DNA of 64,000 nucleotides. Origin: Sphingomonas baiyangensis (GTDB lineage: Bacteria > Pseudomonadota > Alphaproteobacteria > Sphingomonadales > Sphingomonadaceae). The DNA lies in contig NZ_SWKR01000002.1 in NCBI RefSeq assembly GCF_005144715.1, positions 806,001 to 870,000 on the forward strand, given 5' to 3'. The notes under the pieces are model-generated. The model saw only the letters and a program-made list of their open reading frames with translations. It was not told the DNA's origin and did not search any database. Of this stretch, positions 8,046-16,025 are shown piece by piece; position 1 is the first letter of the stretch; each line of letters starts with the position of its first letter. Position numbers and translations under genes: made by a program.

Positions 8046-8258
8046 ATGGTTACTGAGCCGGAAACGTCCCACGCCGGGATCATCGAGCGCGAAGGCGGCC
8101 CCGCAAAGGTCGCTGCCGCCATCCGTCAACCGCCTGGGAACGTGAAGGCGTGGAAGCGCACGAACTCGATTCCCGCGCCATATTGGCAGGCGTTCGTCGA
8201 CAACGGGCTCGCCACATACAAGGAACTTGCCAGCGCCGCTGCGGTGAAAGCCGCCTGA
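8046..8258 (+). CDS. Cro-like repressor
   Basis: A 70-aa protein with one helix-turn-helix (IEREGGPAKVAAAI, then NVKAWKRTNSIPAPYW) in the style of YdaS/Cro proteins. It is the first gene right of the operators and diverges from cI. It should switch off cI and tune early transcription during lytic growth. The ATG at 8046 lies just after operator 8022-8038, so the leader is very short. Confidence 0.78.
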   Translation: MVTEPETSHAGIIEREGGPAKVAAAIRQPPGNVKAWKRTNSIPAPYWQAFVDNGLATYKELASAAAVKAA

Positions 8259-8259
8259 C

Positions 8260-9660
8260 GTGGAGCTGCGCGACTATCAGGCCACGATGCTCGACGAGGC
8301 GCGAGCGCTGATGCGCTCGGGGACGCGGCGCGTGCTGCTGCGGCTCGCGACCGGCGGCGGCAAGACGGTCATGGCCGCCTCGATGCTGGGCGGCGCGGCC
8401 GATCGTGGGCTGGGAAGCCAGTTCATCGTGCATCGCCGCGAGCTGATCGAGCAGACCAGCGTGACGTTCCGCTCGGCCGGCATCGAGCATGGCCTGATCG
8501 CGAGCGGGATGCCCGAGGCATCGCATCGGCTGGTGCAGCTGGCCGGCGTGCAGACGCTGGTGAACCGGCTCGAGCGCGTGGCGGCGCCGAAGCTGATCGT
8601 CATGGACGAGTGCCACCACGCGGTCGCGGGCACATGGCAGCGCGTGCTCGAAACCTATCCCGGCGCGTTCCTGATCGGCCTGACCGCCACGCCCGAGCGC
8701 CTCGACGGACGCGGGCTGAAAGACCAGTTCGACGCGATGGTCGACGGCCCCTCGACGGCCGAGCTGATCGCGCGCGGGTTTCTGTCGCCGTTCCGGTATT
8801 TCGCGCCCGGCAAGCCCGATCTGGTCGGCGTGCCCGAGCGCGGGGGCGACTTCAATCGTTCGGCGCTGGGCGCGGCAATGGACAAGCCCAAGCTCGTCGG
8901 CGACGTCGTGGAGCATTACCAGCGCCTCGCCCCCGGCGAGCAGGGCATCGTGTTCGCGGCGTCGCGCGACCATAGCCGGCATATCGCGGAGGCGTTCGCC
9001 GCCGAAGGTGTGGCGGCCGCGCATATCGACGGCTCGATGTCGGACAGCGAGCGCGCCCGGATCGTCGAGGCGTTCCGCGCGGGCGATCTGCGCGTGATGT
9101 CGAACGTCGACCTGTTCGGCGAGGGCTTCGACGTGCCGGGGCTGGTGTATTGCGGCCTCGCGCGCCCCACGAAATCGCTGTCGCTGTTCCTGCAGCAAGT
9201 GGGCCGCGCGCTGCGCATCATGCCGGGCAAGTCGCAAGCGATCATCTGCGACCATGCCGGCAACGCATTCACGCACGGACTGCCCGACGATCCCCGGCAA
9301 TGGACGCTCGAAGGCCGCGCCGCGCGCGCCGGCGGCGGCGGGGCGGGCGACGGTTTCAGCGTGCGCCAGTGCCTCGACTGCTATCAGGTGTCTCGCTCGA
9401 CGGTGGCCGTCTGTCCCTGCGGCTCGCCCTTCCCGATTCAATCCCGCGAGCCCGAGCGCGAGGACGGCGACCTGTTCGAGTTGAAGCGCGTTGCCGAGCA
9501 GGCTGAGGCCGCCGCGAAGGCCGCGCGGAAGGACGAGGAACGCGCCTGCGTCACGCTCGCCGATTGGGAGGCCCTTGCCCGCAAGCGTGGGTACAAGCCC
9601 GGCTGGGCGAAGCACCAGTGGGAGTTCCGGCAGAAGTTCAAGCGGAGGAAGGCGGCGTGA
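8260..9660 (+). CDS. SF2 DEAD/DEAH-box helicase
   Basis: A 466-aa superfamily 2 helicase with Walker A TGGGKT (31-36), DECHH (116-120) and TATP. The C-terminal helicase domain carries the Q-(x)2-GRALR arginine motif, and a four-cysteine knuckle (CLDC...CPC) follows. This resembles the type III restriction/UvrB-like helicases of many temperate phages and probably serves replication. GTG start at 8260 lies one base after the cro stop. Confidence 0.85.
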   Translation: MELRDYQATMLDEARALMRSGTRRVLLRLATGGGKTVMAASMLGGAADRGLGSQFIVHRRELIEQTSVTFRSAGIEHGLIASGMPEASHRLVQLAGVQTLVNRLERVAAPKLIVMDECHHAVAGTWQRVLETYPGAFLIGLTATPERLDGRGLKDQFDAMVDGPSTAELIARGFLSPFRYFAPGKPDLVGVPERGGDFNRSALGAAMDKPKLVGDVVEHYQRLAPGEQGIVFAASRDHSRHIAEAFAAEGVAAAHIDGSMSDSERARIVEAFRAGDLRVMSNVDLFGEGFDVPGLVYCGLARPTKSLSLFLQQVGRALRIMPGKSQAIICDHAGNAFTHGLPDDPRQWTLEGRAARAGGGGAGDGFSVRQCLDCYQVSRSTVAVCPCGSPFPIQSREPEREDGDLFELKRVAEQAEAAAKAARKDEERACVTLADWEALARKRGYKPGWAKHQWEFRQKFKRRKAA

Positions 9661-9884
9661 GCCTGCACCCTGATAAGCGACCGTTCCGCCTAATCCGGCG
9701 GTTCAAGGCGGATGGTGTGTGGCACGCCGAGTATGAGGCCGACCTTTGGGAAGGACCGGACGGCAGCGGCAATCCGGTGGGGTATCGCACGCGACGCCAA
9801 ACCGTTCGGGCGGATACCGTGACGACTTGGGTTAGCCCCGGTGTGTCGTTCTGGCCTGAGTTGCGAAAGGCGCTGGCGCTATGA
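9657..9884 (+). CDS. Small hypothetical phage protein
   Basis: A 75-aa protein starting at a GTG that overlaps the helicase stop (GTGA). It appears beta-rich (FRLIRRFKADGVWHAEYEADL...). No family recognised. It is coupled to the helicase and to the next gene. Confidence 0.55.
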   Translation: MSLHPDKRPFRLIRRFKADGVWHAEYEADLWEGPDGSGNPVGYRTRRQTVRADTVTTWVSPGVSFWPELRKALAL

Positions 9885-10087
9885 GCAGCAGAGCCGAGCA
9901 GCAGCAGAGCCGAGCAGCAGCAGAGCCGAGCAGCAGCAGAGCCGAGCTTGAGGCCGCGATCGAACGCGCGATCACGCTTCTCGACGCGCTCGATGGCGAT
10001 CCCGACTGCGAAGATGATGATCCTGACGCCGAGCACGACGGCGCGGAGCCGTTCGCGGCCGATCTTCGCGGGGGTGCGGTGATATGA
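9881..10087 (+). CDS. Small acidic protein with minisatellite N-terminus
   Basis: A 68-aa protein. Its first ~22 residues are encoded by a 16-bp tandem repeat, so successive copies are read in different frames (SSRAEQQQ, SRAAAEP, SSSRAE). The rest is a short helix and an acidic DDPDAEHDG tail. The start overlaps the previous stop (ATGA). Function unknown. The repeat suggests length variation by slippage. Confidence 0.55.
   Translation: MSSRAEQQQSRAAAEPSSSRAELEAAIERAITLLDALDGDPDCEDDDPDAEHDGAEPFAADLRGGAVI
9885..9944. repeat. 16-bp tandem repeat in coding sequence
   Basis: The unit AGCAGCAGCAGAGCCG is repeated nearly four times (first copy shortened). Sixteen is not a multiple of three, so the gain or loss of one unit would shift the reading frame of the 68-aa gene. 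It could act as a slippage switch. Confidence 0.8.
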
Positions 10088-10464
10088 CCGACCGCTCCGA
10101 AAGCGCGATCCTGAAAGCGGCGCTGTGCGACGTCAGCCGCGAACCGGGCGTCATGGCATGGCGAAATAACACAGGCATGGCATGGCAGGGCCAGCGGATG
10201 CTGACGCGCCCCGGCCAGTCGCTGACGATCCGAAAGGGCATGGTGGTGCTGGTCGACGCGCGACCGATCACGTTCGGCCTGGCTGGCTCGGCCGACATTC
10301 TCGGCGTGCATGAGGGGCGCGCGTTCGCGCTCGAGGCCAAGACCCGCGTTGGCCGGCAAAGCGAGCAGCAGCAGAAGTTTCAAGCAGCGTTCGAGCGCGC
10401 CGGGGGGCTGTATGGGCTGTTCCGAAGCGAGGACGAGGCGCTGCGCATCCTGCGGGGCGGCTGA
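10084..10464 (+). CDS. VRR-NUC domain nuclease
   Basis: A 126-aa single-domain protein of the VRR-NUC type. The catalytic pattern is GSADILG (D near residue 69) followed by FALEAKT (E and K near 81-83) and a Q-rich helix RQSEQQQKF. This family is common beside phage helicase and primase genes and is thought to cut branched DNA. The start overlaps the upstream stop (ATGA). Confidence 0.82.
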   Translation: MTDRSESAILKAALCDVSREPGVMAWRNNTGMAWQGQRMLTRPGQSLTIRKGMVVLVDARPITFGLAGSADILGVHEGRAFALEAKTRVGRQSEQQQKFQAAFERAGGLYGLFRSEDEALRILRGG

Positions 10465-10616
10465 TGTCCGACGAGGAGGCCATGAACCGCCTTGCTGATC
10501 GCGTCGCGGCCGGATCGTCGCTGTCTGCCGCTGCGAAGGCGATCGGCGTGTCGAAGTTCCGCGCTGACTATCTGTGGGCGCGCATCGTCGCGCGGCTGCG
10601 CGAGCAAGCGAAATGA
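10464..10616 (+). CDS. 50-aa helix-turn-helix-like protein
   Basis: A short gene whose ATG overlaps the nuclease stop (TGATG) and whose stop overlaps the next ATG (ATGA). The product contains SLSAAAKAIGVSKFRADYLW, which resembles a homeodomain-like helix-turn-helix. Its role is unknown. Confidence 0.6.
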   Translation: MSDEEAMNRLADRVAAGSSLSAAAKAIGVSKFRADYLWARIVARLREQAK

Positions 10617-11200
10617 GCCGCAAGCCGAACACCGCCTATGCGAAGGCCCAGACCGTCGACCACGAGAACGGCGAGGAGCACGGCTTCTATCCGACGCACC
10701 CGAGCGCCACGCGCGCGCTGCTGTCGGTCGAATCGTTCGACGGGCCGATCTGGGAGCCGGCGTGCGGCGAAGGCGACCTGTCGCGCGTGCTGATCGACGC
10801 GGGCTATGACGTCGTGTCCACGGACCTGATCGACCGCGGTTATGGCGAGGCTCCCGTCGATTTCCTGCGCCAGTTCCGATCGCGCGCGCCGAACGTCTGC
10901 ACCAATCCCCCATTCCACCTCGCGCAGCCGTTCGTGAACGCGGCGCTGCAGCACTCGACGGGCAAGGTGGCGATGTTCCTGCGCCTCGCCTTCCTCGAAG
11001 GGCAGCGGCGCGGGCCATGGTTTCGGCGCACGCCGCTGCGTCGCGTCTGGGTGCTGTCCGATCGCGTGCCGATGCAGCGTTCCCGCATCGCCGACGCCGA
11101 CGATCGGGGCGGCGTTCTCGCGTTCGCGTGGTTCGTCTGGGAGCATGGCTTCGAGGGCGCGCCGACGATCGACTGGATCGAAGGCAAGCCGTTCCGGTGA
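10613..11200 (+). CDS. Phage DNA adenine methyltransferase-like protein
   Basis: A 195-aa protein with SAM-binding motif I WEPACGEGDLS near residue 50 and the amino-methylase motif IV as TNPPF near residue 103. NPPF rather than DPPY is usual for gamma-type N6-adenine methylases. It is shorter than most stand-alone methylases and lacks an obvious target-recognition region. It might protect phage DNA from host restriction. Coupled on both sides by overlapping start and stop codons. Confidence 0.72.
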   Translation: MSRKPNTAYAKAQTVDHENGEEHGFYPTHPSATRALLSVESFDGPIWEPACGEGDLSRVLIDAGYDVVSTDLIDRGYGEAPVDFLRQFRSRAPNVCTNPPFHLAQPFVNAALQHSTGKVAMFLRLAFLEGQRRGPWFRRTPLRRVWVLSDRVPMQRSRIADADDRGGVLAFAWFVWEHGFEGAPTIDWIEGKPFR

Positions 11201-11493
11201 GTGACACGGTTTTCTTCGTGCTGCACCAGGATGTGCGCGGAACTGCGGCTCGCCGTTTAGATGGTGGCTGTGATTTAAACACGCTTGGTGCCACGTCCGA
11301 TCGACAAGAAGCGGAGCGGCGCCTGTCATCGGATGCGTCGTACCTGCTCACCGAACACACCGCTGCAGACCTTGAAACCCGCATTTTCAAGGCGCTTCGA
11401 AGCGACGAAGATGGAGGCCGAAACGGATACCTCAGCCCCTCCTCGATTTGGTGGGTTGATGTATCCTTCCGCCGACAGGTTGCGGTCGCGTGA
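11197..11493 (+). CDS. Hypothetical phage protein
   Basis: A 98-aa protein with GTG start overlapping the methylase stop (GTGA). It contains FFVLHQDVRGTAARRLDG and a tryptophan-rich end (SSIWWVDVSFR). No family recognised. Local base composition is less GC-rich than in the flanking genes, perhaps a recent insertion into the operon. Confidence 0.5.
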   Translation: MSDTVFFVLHQDVRGTAARRLDGGCDLNTLGATSDRQEAERRLSSDASYLLTEHTAADLETRIFKALRSDEDGGRNGYLSPSSIWWVDVSFRRQVAVA

Positions 11494-13739
11494 GCGTCCT
11501 TCCCCTGCCCTCACAGTCCGAAGTCGAGCGCGCTTTCTTCGACGCAATGATGGCGGCTGGCTTCAATCCCGGCCGGATCGACGCCGACACAAAGGATTTC
11601 GTGCGGTTCGACGCGCCCGGCGACAAGAAGGGCCGCCAGAACGGGTTCTATAAGCTCAAGCATGGCCGCTTCCCGGTCGGCTGGTTCGGGGACTGGAAAA
11701 CCGGCGAGCAACACCAGTGGCAGCATGATTTCGGCCGCGAGCTGACCAAGAAGGAACGCGCCGACATCAAGGCCGAGCAGCGACGCTTGAAGGCCGAGGC
11801 CGAGGTCGCGCGCGAGGCCAAGCATCGCGAGGTTGCGGAGCGGGCTTCCGAATTATGGAAGAAGGCTTCCACCGAAGTCGAGGCGCACCCCTATCTCGAG
11901 CGCAAGCGCATCGCGGTCGCGCGCGGCCTGCGAAGCATGACGGCGGCCGACGGTACGTCCCTCCTCGTCGTGCCGATGTACGCCTTCGATCACGCGGGCA
12001 AACCCCAGCTGACCAGCCTGCAGATGATCGCCGACGACGGCGGCAAGCGGTTCCTGAAAGCCGGCCGCGTCGATGGCACGTTCTTCTCGCTCAAGGGCGA
12101 CGCGAGCCTGATCGTGCTGTGCGAGGGCGTCGCGACGGGCTTCTCGATCTGGCAGGCAACCGGCGCGAGCGTCGTCTGCGCGTTCAACTCGGGCAATCTG
12201 ATCGAGGTGGCGAAGGAGTTCCAGCGCCACCGGCCGAACGCGCAGCTGCTCATTGCCGGCGACGACGACGCGATCGCGCCTCACGATTGGGCCGAGCGCG
12301 GCGGCGGCCGGCCGTGGGTGAACGCGGGCGCGAAGAAAGCCGAAGCGGCGGCGAAGGCCGTGGGCTGTCGCTGGATCCTGCCTGTATTCGCCGACGGTCC
12401 CGATCGCGGCCGGACGGACTTCAACGACCTGCATCTGCGCGAGGGCGAGCCCGTCGTGCGCGGCCAGATTATCGGCGCCTATCGCTCGGTCGAGCCCGAG
12501 GATTCGGAGCCCGGCGCCGAGCTGATCGAGCCCGAGTTCGCGCAGGACGAAAGCTGGCGCCAGCGCCTGCCGAAAAACTCGAACGGCAATCCCGACGGGG
12601 CCAACGTTCAGGGCGTCGCGCTCTACATCGAAAACCATCGCCTCATGCGCGGCCGGCTGGCGTGGAACAGCTTCACCCAGGCGGTCGAGCTCGACGGCAA
12701 CGAAATGGGCGACCACCACGTCGCCGAGTTCCGGCGCATCATGCACGCGGACCATTTCCGATCGAAGAAATCGGACGTCGCCGACGAGATGCTCGCCGAA
12801 GCGCGCCGACACACCCATGACCCGCTAAAAGACTATCTGACCGGCATCGAATGGGATGGCAAAGCGCGGCTCGACACATGGCTGGCGGACTATGCCGGCG
12901 CCGACGCTTCCCCGTTCGTGTCGACGATCGGGCGCAAGTTCATGATCGGTGCCGTCGCGCGCGCGCTCGATCCCGGCTCGAAGATGGACACGATGCTGAT
13001 CCTCGAAGGCGAACAGGGCATCGGCAAATCAACGATGATCCGATTCCTGTTCCAAGATCGGTTCTTCGTCGACCACCTGCCCGACTTCCACTCGAAGGAC
13101 AGTTTCCAGCAGCTGGCAGGCGCGTGGGTTGTCGAGGTCGCCGAGCTGGCCGCGCTCTCAAAGGCCGACGTGGGCGACGTGAAGAAGTTCCTCTCGCGCG
13201 TCGTCGACAAGTTCCGCCCGCCGTTCGGCCGCCTGCCCGTCAGCATCCCGCGTCGGTGCGTGTTCGTCGGATCGGTGAACCCGGAGGAAGGCACCGGCTA
13301 TCTGAAAGACCCCACCGGCGGCCGGCGCTTCTGGCCCGTCGAGGTGCGGGCGGTGAACCTCGACGCGATCCTTCGCGATCGCGACCAGCTATGGGCCGAA
13401 GCGGTCGCCTATTATCATGAGCGCGAGCCGTGGCACCTGACTGAACAGCCGATCATCGAGCAAGCCGCGCAAGAGCAGGAAGCGCGCCGCGACGTCGACC
13501 CTTGGGAAACCGCGATCCGGCGCTATCTGGCCGACAACGTGTTCGACTATGTGACGATCGCGCAGCTGATGACGGGCGCGCTGAACCTCGGCTACGACAA
13601 GCAGGATCCGCGCGCGCTGCGCCGCGTCGGGGCAATCCTGCGCGGAATGAAATGGAAAGCCCGCGGCGAGCGCCAGCAGGGCACGATGGTCAAGGTGTAT
13701 TATTCGCCCTCTTGGTGGGCGACACAGGGCAACCTATAG
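11490..13739 (+). CDS. Toprim primase fused to VapE-type helicase
   Basis: A 749-aa replication protein. After an N-terminal region, a Toprim domain shows the catalytic glutamate in LIVLCEGVATG (about 205) and the acidic GDDDA strand. The C-terminal half is a virulence-associated E/D5-like helicase with Walker A EGEQGIGKST (about 505-514), a Walker B-like VVEVAELAAL and the GTGYLKDPTGGRRFW region. It should prime and unwind phage DNA. The GTG start overlaps the preceding stop. It ends the rightward early operon at a strong hairpin. Confidence 0.85.
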   Translation: MSVLPLPSQSEVERAFFDAMMAAGFNPGRIDADTKDFVRFDAPGDKKGRQNGFYKLKHGRFPVGWFGDWKTGEQHQWQHDFGRELTKKERADIKAEQRRLKAEAEVAREAKHREVAERASELWKKASTEVEAHPYLERKRIAVARGLRSMTAADGTSLLVVPMYAFDHAGKPQLTSLQMIADDGGKRFLKAGRVDGTFFSLKGDASLIVLCEGVATGFSIWQATGASVVCAFNSGNLIEVAKEFQRHRPNAQLLIAGDDDAIAPHDWAERGGGRPWVNAGAKKAEAAAKAVGCRWILPVFADGPDRGRTDFNDLHLREGEPVVRGQIIGAYRSVEPEDSEPGAELIEPEFAQDESWRQRLPKNSNGNPDGANVQGVALYIENHRLMRGRLAWNSFTQAVELDGNEMGDHHVAEFRRIMHADHFRSKKSDVADEMLAEARRHTHDPLKDYLTGIEWDGKARLDTWLADYAGADASPFVSTIGRKFMIGAVARALDPGSKMDTMLILEGEQGIGKSTMIRFLFQDRFFVDHLPDFHSKDSFQQLAGAWVVEVAELAALSKADVGDVKKFLSRVVDKFRPPFGRLPVSIPRRCVFVGSVNPEEGTGYLKDPTGGRRFWPVEVRAVNLDAILRDRDQLWAEAVAYYHEREPWHLTEQPIIEQAAQEQEARRDVDPWETAIRRYLADNVFDYVTIAQLMTGALNLGYDKQDPRALRRVGAILRGMKWKARGERQQGTMVKVYYSPSWWATQGNL

Positions 13740-13765
13740 AACAGGCTTCCTCTGGCGAGGAACGG

Positions 13766-13791
13766 CGCCCCCAGCAGCAATGCCGGGGGCG
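13766..13791. terminator. Bidirectional hairpin between convergent genes
   Basis: CGCCCCC (13766-13772) pairs with GGGGGCG (13785-13791) across a 12-nt loop. It lies between the primase-helicase (plus) and the first minus-strand cassette gene, so it can stop transcripts from both sides. No T-run follows. Confidence 0.6.
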
Positions 13792-13794
13792 TCG

Positions 13795-14154
13795 TCATAT
13801 CAGCGATGCGAATAGATCGGCCTGCGCGGGCTGCAGCTCGTCGAGCCATGCGAGCACCTTACGCGCATCTCCGTCGTCGCGGCGCGCGGCCGCGGGTCGC
13901 AGTCGCTCGGCGGCACCGGCGATCGCCGCATCCCGGCTTGGGTAATGGGGACTGCGATCGGTCAACGGCTCGCCGTGTCCCGCGCAATCCCCATGCATGA
14001 ATTGATAGTTGATCGCCGAGCGCCAGCCGCTCGAATCGTGCAGCAGCTCGATCGAGGCCACCGGCAAGCCGCGCCACCCCTTCCGATCGCGCTCGAGCGT
14101 GAGGACTTCGTGCGGCGTATAGACGCCGAACATGTTCTTGGCGCCGGCGGTCAC
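13795..14154 (-). CDS. Hypothetical phage protein (cassette 1)
   Basis: A 119-aa protein with a beta-rich first half (MFGVYTPHEVLTLERDRKGWRG...) and a helical C-terminus ending in QADLFASLI, which is similar to a sliding-clamp-binding peptide. That resemblance is weak evidence only. The start overlaps the stop of the upstream cassette gene (ATGA). Confidence 0.5.
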   Translation of the reverse strand: MTAGAKNMFGVYTPHEVLTLERDRKGWRGLPVASIELLHDSSGWRSAINYQFMHGDCAGHGEPLTDRSPHYPSRDAAIAGAAERLRPAAARRDDGDARKVLAWLDELQPAQADLFASLI

Positions 14155-14522
14155 AGTTTCTCGTCCTCGGCACCCGGCCTTGCGCTCTTTATCTGCCGGG
14201 CGTGAGCCGCATAGGTGTTAGCCTTTTGCTCGAAATAGCGCTGTAGGCCGCTAAGAGTGCGCAAGAGCGTTCCGTCACTATACTCGCCGAGAAAAGGTGC
14301 GCGTGTGCCAAAGCCTGCGCATCTAGCCGAATACCAAGGAAAACCGCGAGCTGTAGTACGATCCACGCAGAGCGTGGAGATGCGGTTGAAGCCGCTCGTT
14401 TTGATTCCTGTCGCGCGCAATTGCACAGCGTCCTTCGGTGCCCGATGGACGGTCCATTGGTAGCCCGGCATCGCCTTTGTAAGCTCAGCCCTGAACGTGT
14501 CCGCCGTGAAACTCTTTGTCAT
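14151..14522 (-). CDS. Hypothetical phage protein (cassette 2)
   Basis: A 123-aa protein with an N-terminal small alpha/beta segment (FRAELTKAMPGYQWTVH...) seen in accessory proteins of phages and mobile elements, but not assigned to a named family. ATG at 14522 follows AGAGGAG at good spacing. It forms a pair with the gene at 13795-14154. Confidence 0.5.
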   Translation of the reverse strand: MTKSFTADTFRAELTKAMPGYQWTVHRAPKDAVQLRATGIKTSGFNRISTLCVDRTTARGFPWYSARCAGFGTRAPFLGEYSDGTLLRTLSGLQRYFEQKANTYAAHARQIKSARPGAEDEKL

Positions 14523-14545
14523 CGTATCGGCTCCTCTTGGAAGCG

Positions 14546-14577
14546 CGACGCCCCGAACCCGAAGGCTCGAGGCGTCG
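14546..14577. terminator. Inter-cassette hairpin
   Basis: CGACGCC (14546-14552) pairs with GGCGTCG (14571-14577). It lies between the stop of the gene at 14583 and the Shine-Dalgarno of the next minus-strand gene. Its position and form recall the hairpins at 13766 and 14965. Confidence 0.5.
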
Positions 14578-14582
14578 TCATA

Positions 14583-14921
14583 TCAGGCGGCCAGCTTCAT
14601 GCCGTGGGCGGCGTACGCCTCGGCCAACTCGGGATCCTTCGCGCACGCCTCGGCCGTGATGGCCCAAGCGGCAGCGATCGGGCTCGACGGTGCGGACAGC
14701 GGCTCGTCGACCATCTCGCCCACGAATGCGAGGCCGATCGCCCCATCCGCGAAGCGCACGCGCACGCTGTCCCGGCAGCGCGTCACCACCTCGCCCACGC
14801 ACCCGGCATAGGCATGGGCGGCAACGATATCGTTCGGGCGCATCCGCGCGACCGTCGAGCAGCGCAGCACGTCACCAAGCCGAACCACACGCTGCTTGTC
14901 TCCGTCGTTCACATTCAACAT
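14583..14921 (-). CDS. Hypothetical phage protein (cassette 3)
   Basis: A 112-aa protein starting at 14921, where AGAGGAG precedes the ATG. The N-terminal half reads as a small beta-barrel (QRVVRLGDVLRCSTVARM..., VRVRFADGAIGLAF). The C-terminal half is helical. A longer reading frame upstream lacks a ribosome-binding site. No family recognised. Confidence 0.5.
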   Translation of the reverse strand: MLNVNDGDKQRVVRLGDVLRCSTVARMRPNDIVAAHAYAGCVGEVVTRCRDSVRVRFADGAIGLAFVGEMVDEPLSAPSSPIAAAWAITAEACAKDPELAEAYAAHGMKLAA

Positions 14922-14964
14922 CTCGTCTCTCCTCTGGCGATGACGCGGCGCTGGCCGCATCCTG

Positions 14965-14990
14965 AGCGCCCCGAGCGAACCCGGAGCGCT
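14965..14990. terminator. Inter-cassette hairpin
   Basis: AGCGCCCCGAG and CCCGGAGCGCT pair at nine of eleven positions around a short loop, between the stop of the gene at 15001 and the Shine-Dalgarno of the gene starting at 14921. There is no T-run, so it may be a processing or stability element. Confidence 0.4.
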
Positions 14991-15000
14991 GGGGATGCTG

Positions 15001-15393
15001 TCAGGCGAGGAACTTGAGCATCTCGAACGACGAGAACCCGACCACCATCGGCGGCGGCGGCGTGTAGTCATAGCCCTCGGGATGGAAGCGGATCGGACGC
15101 TCGGCGTCGGCCAGCGACAGCCCGCAAGCCGTCGTCGCGCCCTCATCATCGTGCGAGAGCAGCAGCCCGCGCCCGGCGATCAGGAGCGCGCCCATCTGAA
15201 AGCAACGCTGCCCGTCGATCAGACGGCCCTCGTCATCGCAGATGAGATCGACCGGACGCCCGGCGCGATCCTTGCCCACCGAGCGAATGTCGATCCACTG
15301 GCATTGAAGCGCGGCCTTGAGCGCGGCGAGGCCCTCGGCGACGTCGGTTTCGGTCACAGTCTCGGCGACCGGATCAATCAGGATAGCGCGCAT
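15001..15393 (-). CDS. DUF3846-like phage protein (cassette 4)
   Basis: A 130-aa protein beginning MRAILIDPVAETVTE, followed by VDLICDDEGRLIDG and GALLIAGRGLLLSHDDEG. This order resembles the DUF3846 proteins common in phages and plasmids; function unknown. ATG 15393 has AGAAGGAA upstream. Its promoter region contains operator 15449-15465 and a -35-like TTGACA, so it is probably repressed in the lysogen. Confidence 0.6.
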   Translation of the reverse strand: MRAILIDPVAETVTETDVAEGLAALKAALQCQWIDIRSVGKDRAGRPVDLICDDEGRLIDGQRCFQMGALLIAGRGLLLSHDDEGATTACGLSLADAERPIRFHPEGYDYTPPPPMVVGFSSFEMLKFLA

Positions 15394-15418
15394 ATCGGTG
15401 TTCCTTCTGGCGAGAAGC

Positions 15419-15436
15419 GCGGGCAACGATGCCCGC
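15419..15436. other. 5' leader hairpin of the DUF3846-like gene
   Basis: GCGGGC (15419-15424) and GCCCGC (15431-15436) form a short perfect stem between the operator and the Shine-Dalgarno of the minus-strand gene starting at 15393. It would sit in the mRNA leader. Confidence 0.45.
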
Positions 15437-15448
15437 AACCGGCATGTA

Positions 15449-15472
15449 GGGTATGTTTTATACCCTTGTCAA
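15449..15472 (-). promoter_or_regulatory. Dispersed operator with -35 box
   Basis: GGGTATGTTTTATACCC (15449-15465) matches the palindromes at cI/cro and the left promoter. On the minus strand TTGACA (15472-15467) stands directly before it, so the operator fills the -35/-10 spacer of the promoter for the minus-strand cassette gene. It also lies upstream of the divergent gene at 15537. Confidence 0.75.
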
Positions 15473-15536
15473 CTGATGCCGTATGAAATACGTACAGCAT
15501 CCGTACAACCCCATCGACACAGGTAGGATATGCCGG

Positions 15537-16025
15537 ATGCCAGCCGCACAGAATGAGCGCCTCGAAATGCGCGTGCCCGCAGATTTCAAGGCTCGGCTGC
15601 AGGAAGCCGCCCGCGCGGACCATCGAAGCGCCACCGATCTTGTGATCGCGGTCATGTCGTGCTGGCTCGAAGGTCGCCGCTATGAGCCCATCGCTAGGCC
15701 CGGCCAGTCGGTGGCCGGCAGCGGCTCGAAGCCTGCCGCATCCGGCTACAGCCGCCCGCCCGGTCGCCCGCGCGCGATCCGCGAGAACGAACGCGAGCAG
15801 TGGCTAATTGACCAGCTTTCCCGCGTGATACAGCCCGACGGCGAATATACGACGGCCGAGCTGGTCGCGGCTGTCAGTCGCGGCGATCATCACCCGACGT
15901 TCGGCCTGTCCGTCGATCTGCAGATGCTCCACATCGGCTTCCGCCAGGCCATCCGCGCCAGCGACGAACAGCGCGTCTGGCTCGGCCCCGACCACCCTGC
16001 GCGAGCGGCCCTTCTGCAACCGTGA
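15537..16025 (+). CDS. Ribbon-helix-helix-like regulator
   Basis: This 162-aa protein has an Arc-type N-terminus (ERLEMRVPADFKARLQEAARAD...SATDLVIAVMSCWLEG). A Pro/Gly linker follows, then a C-terminal winged-helix-like segment (about 85-150). It is divergent from the DUF3846-like gene and immediately precedes the late region, so it may regulate late transcription. Start 15537 follows AGGAT. An earlier ATG (15483) lacks a ribosome-binding site. Confidence 0.6.
   Translation: MPAAQNERLEMRVPADFKARLQEAARADHRSATDLVIAVMSCWLEGRRYEPIARPGQSVAGSGSKPAASGYSRPPGRPRAIRENEREQWLIDQLSRVIQPDGEYTTAELVAAVSRGDHHPTFGLSVDLQMLHIGFRQAIRASDEQRVWLGPDHPARAALLQP

Noticed and set aside
8080..9615. A 511-codon frame on the minus strand opposite the helicase
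   Set aside because: The plus strand has clear helicase motifs. The minus frame is rich in His/Arg/Ala, as expected for a GC-rich shadow frame, and has no family pattern.
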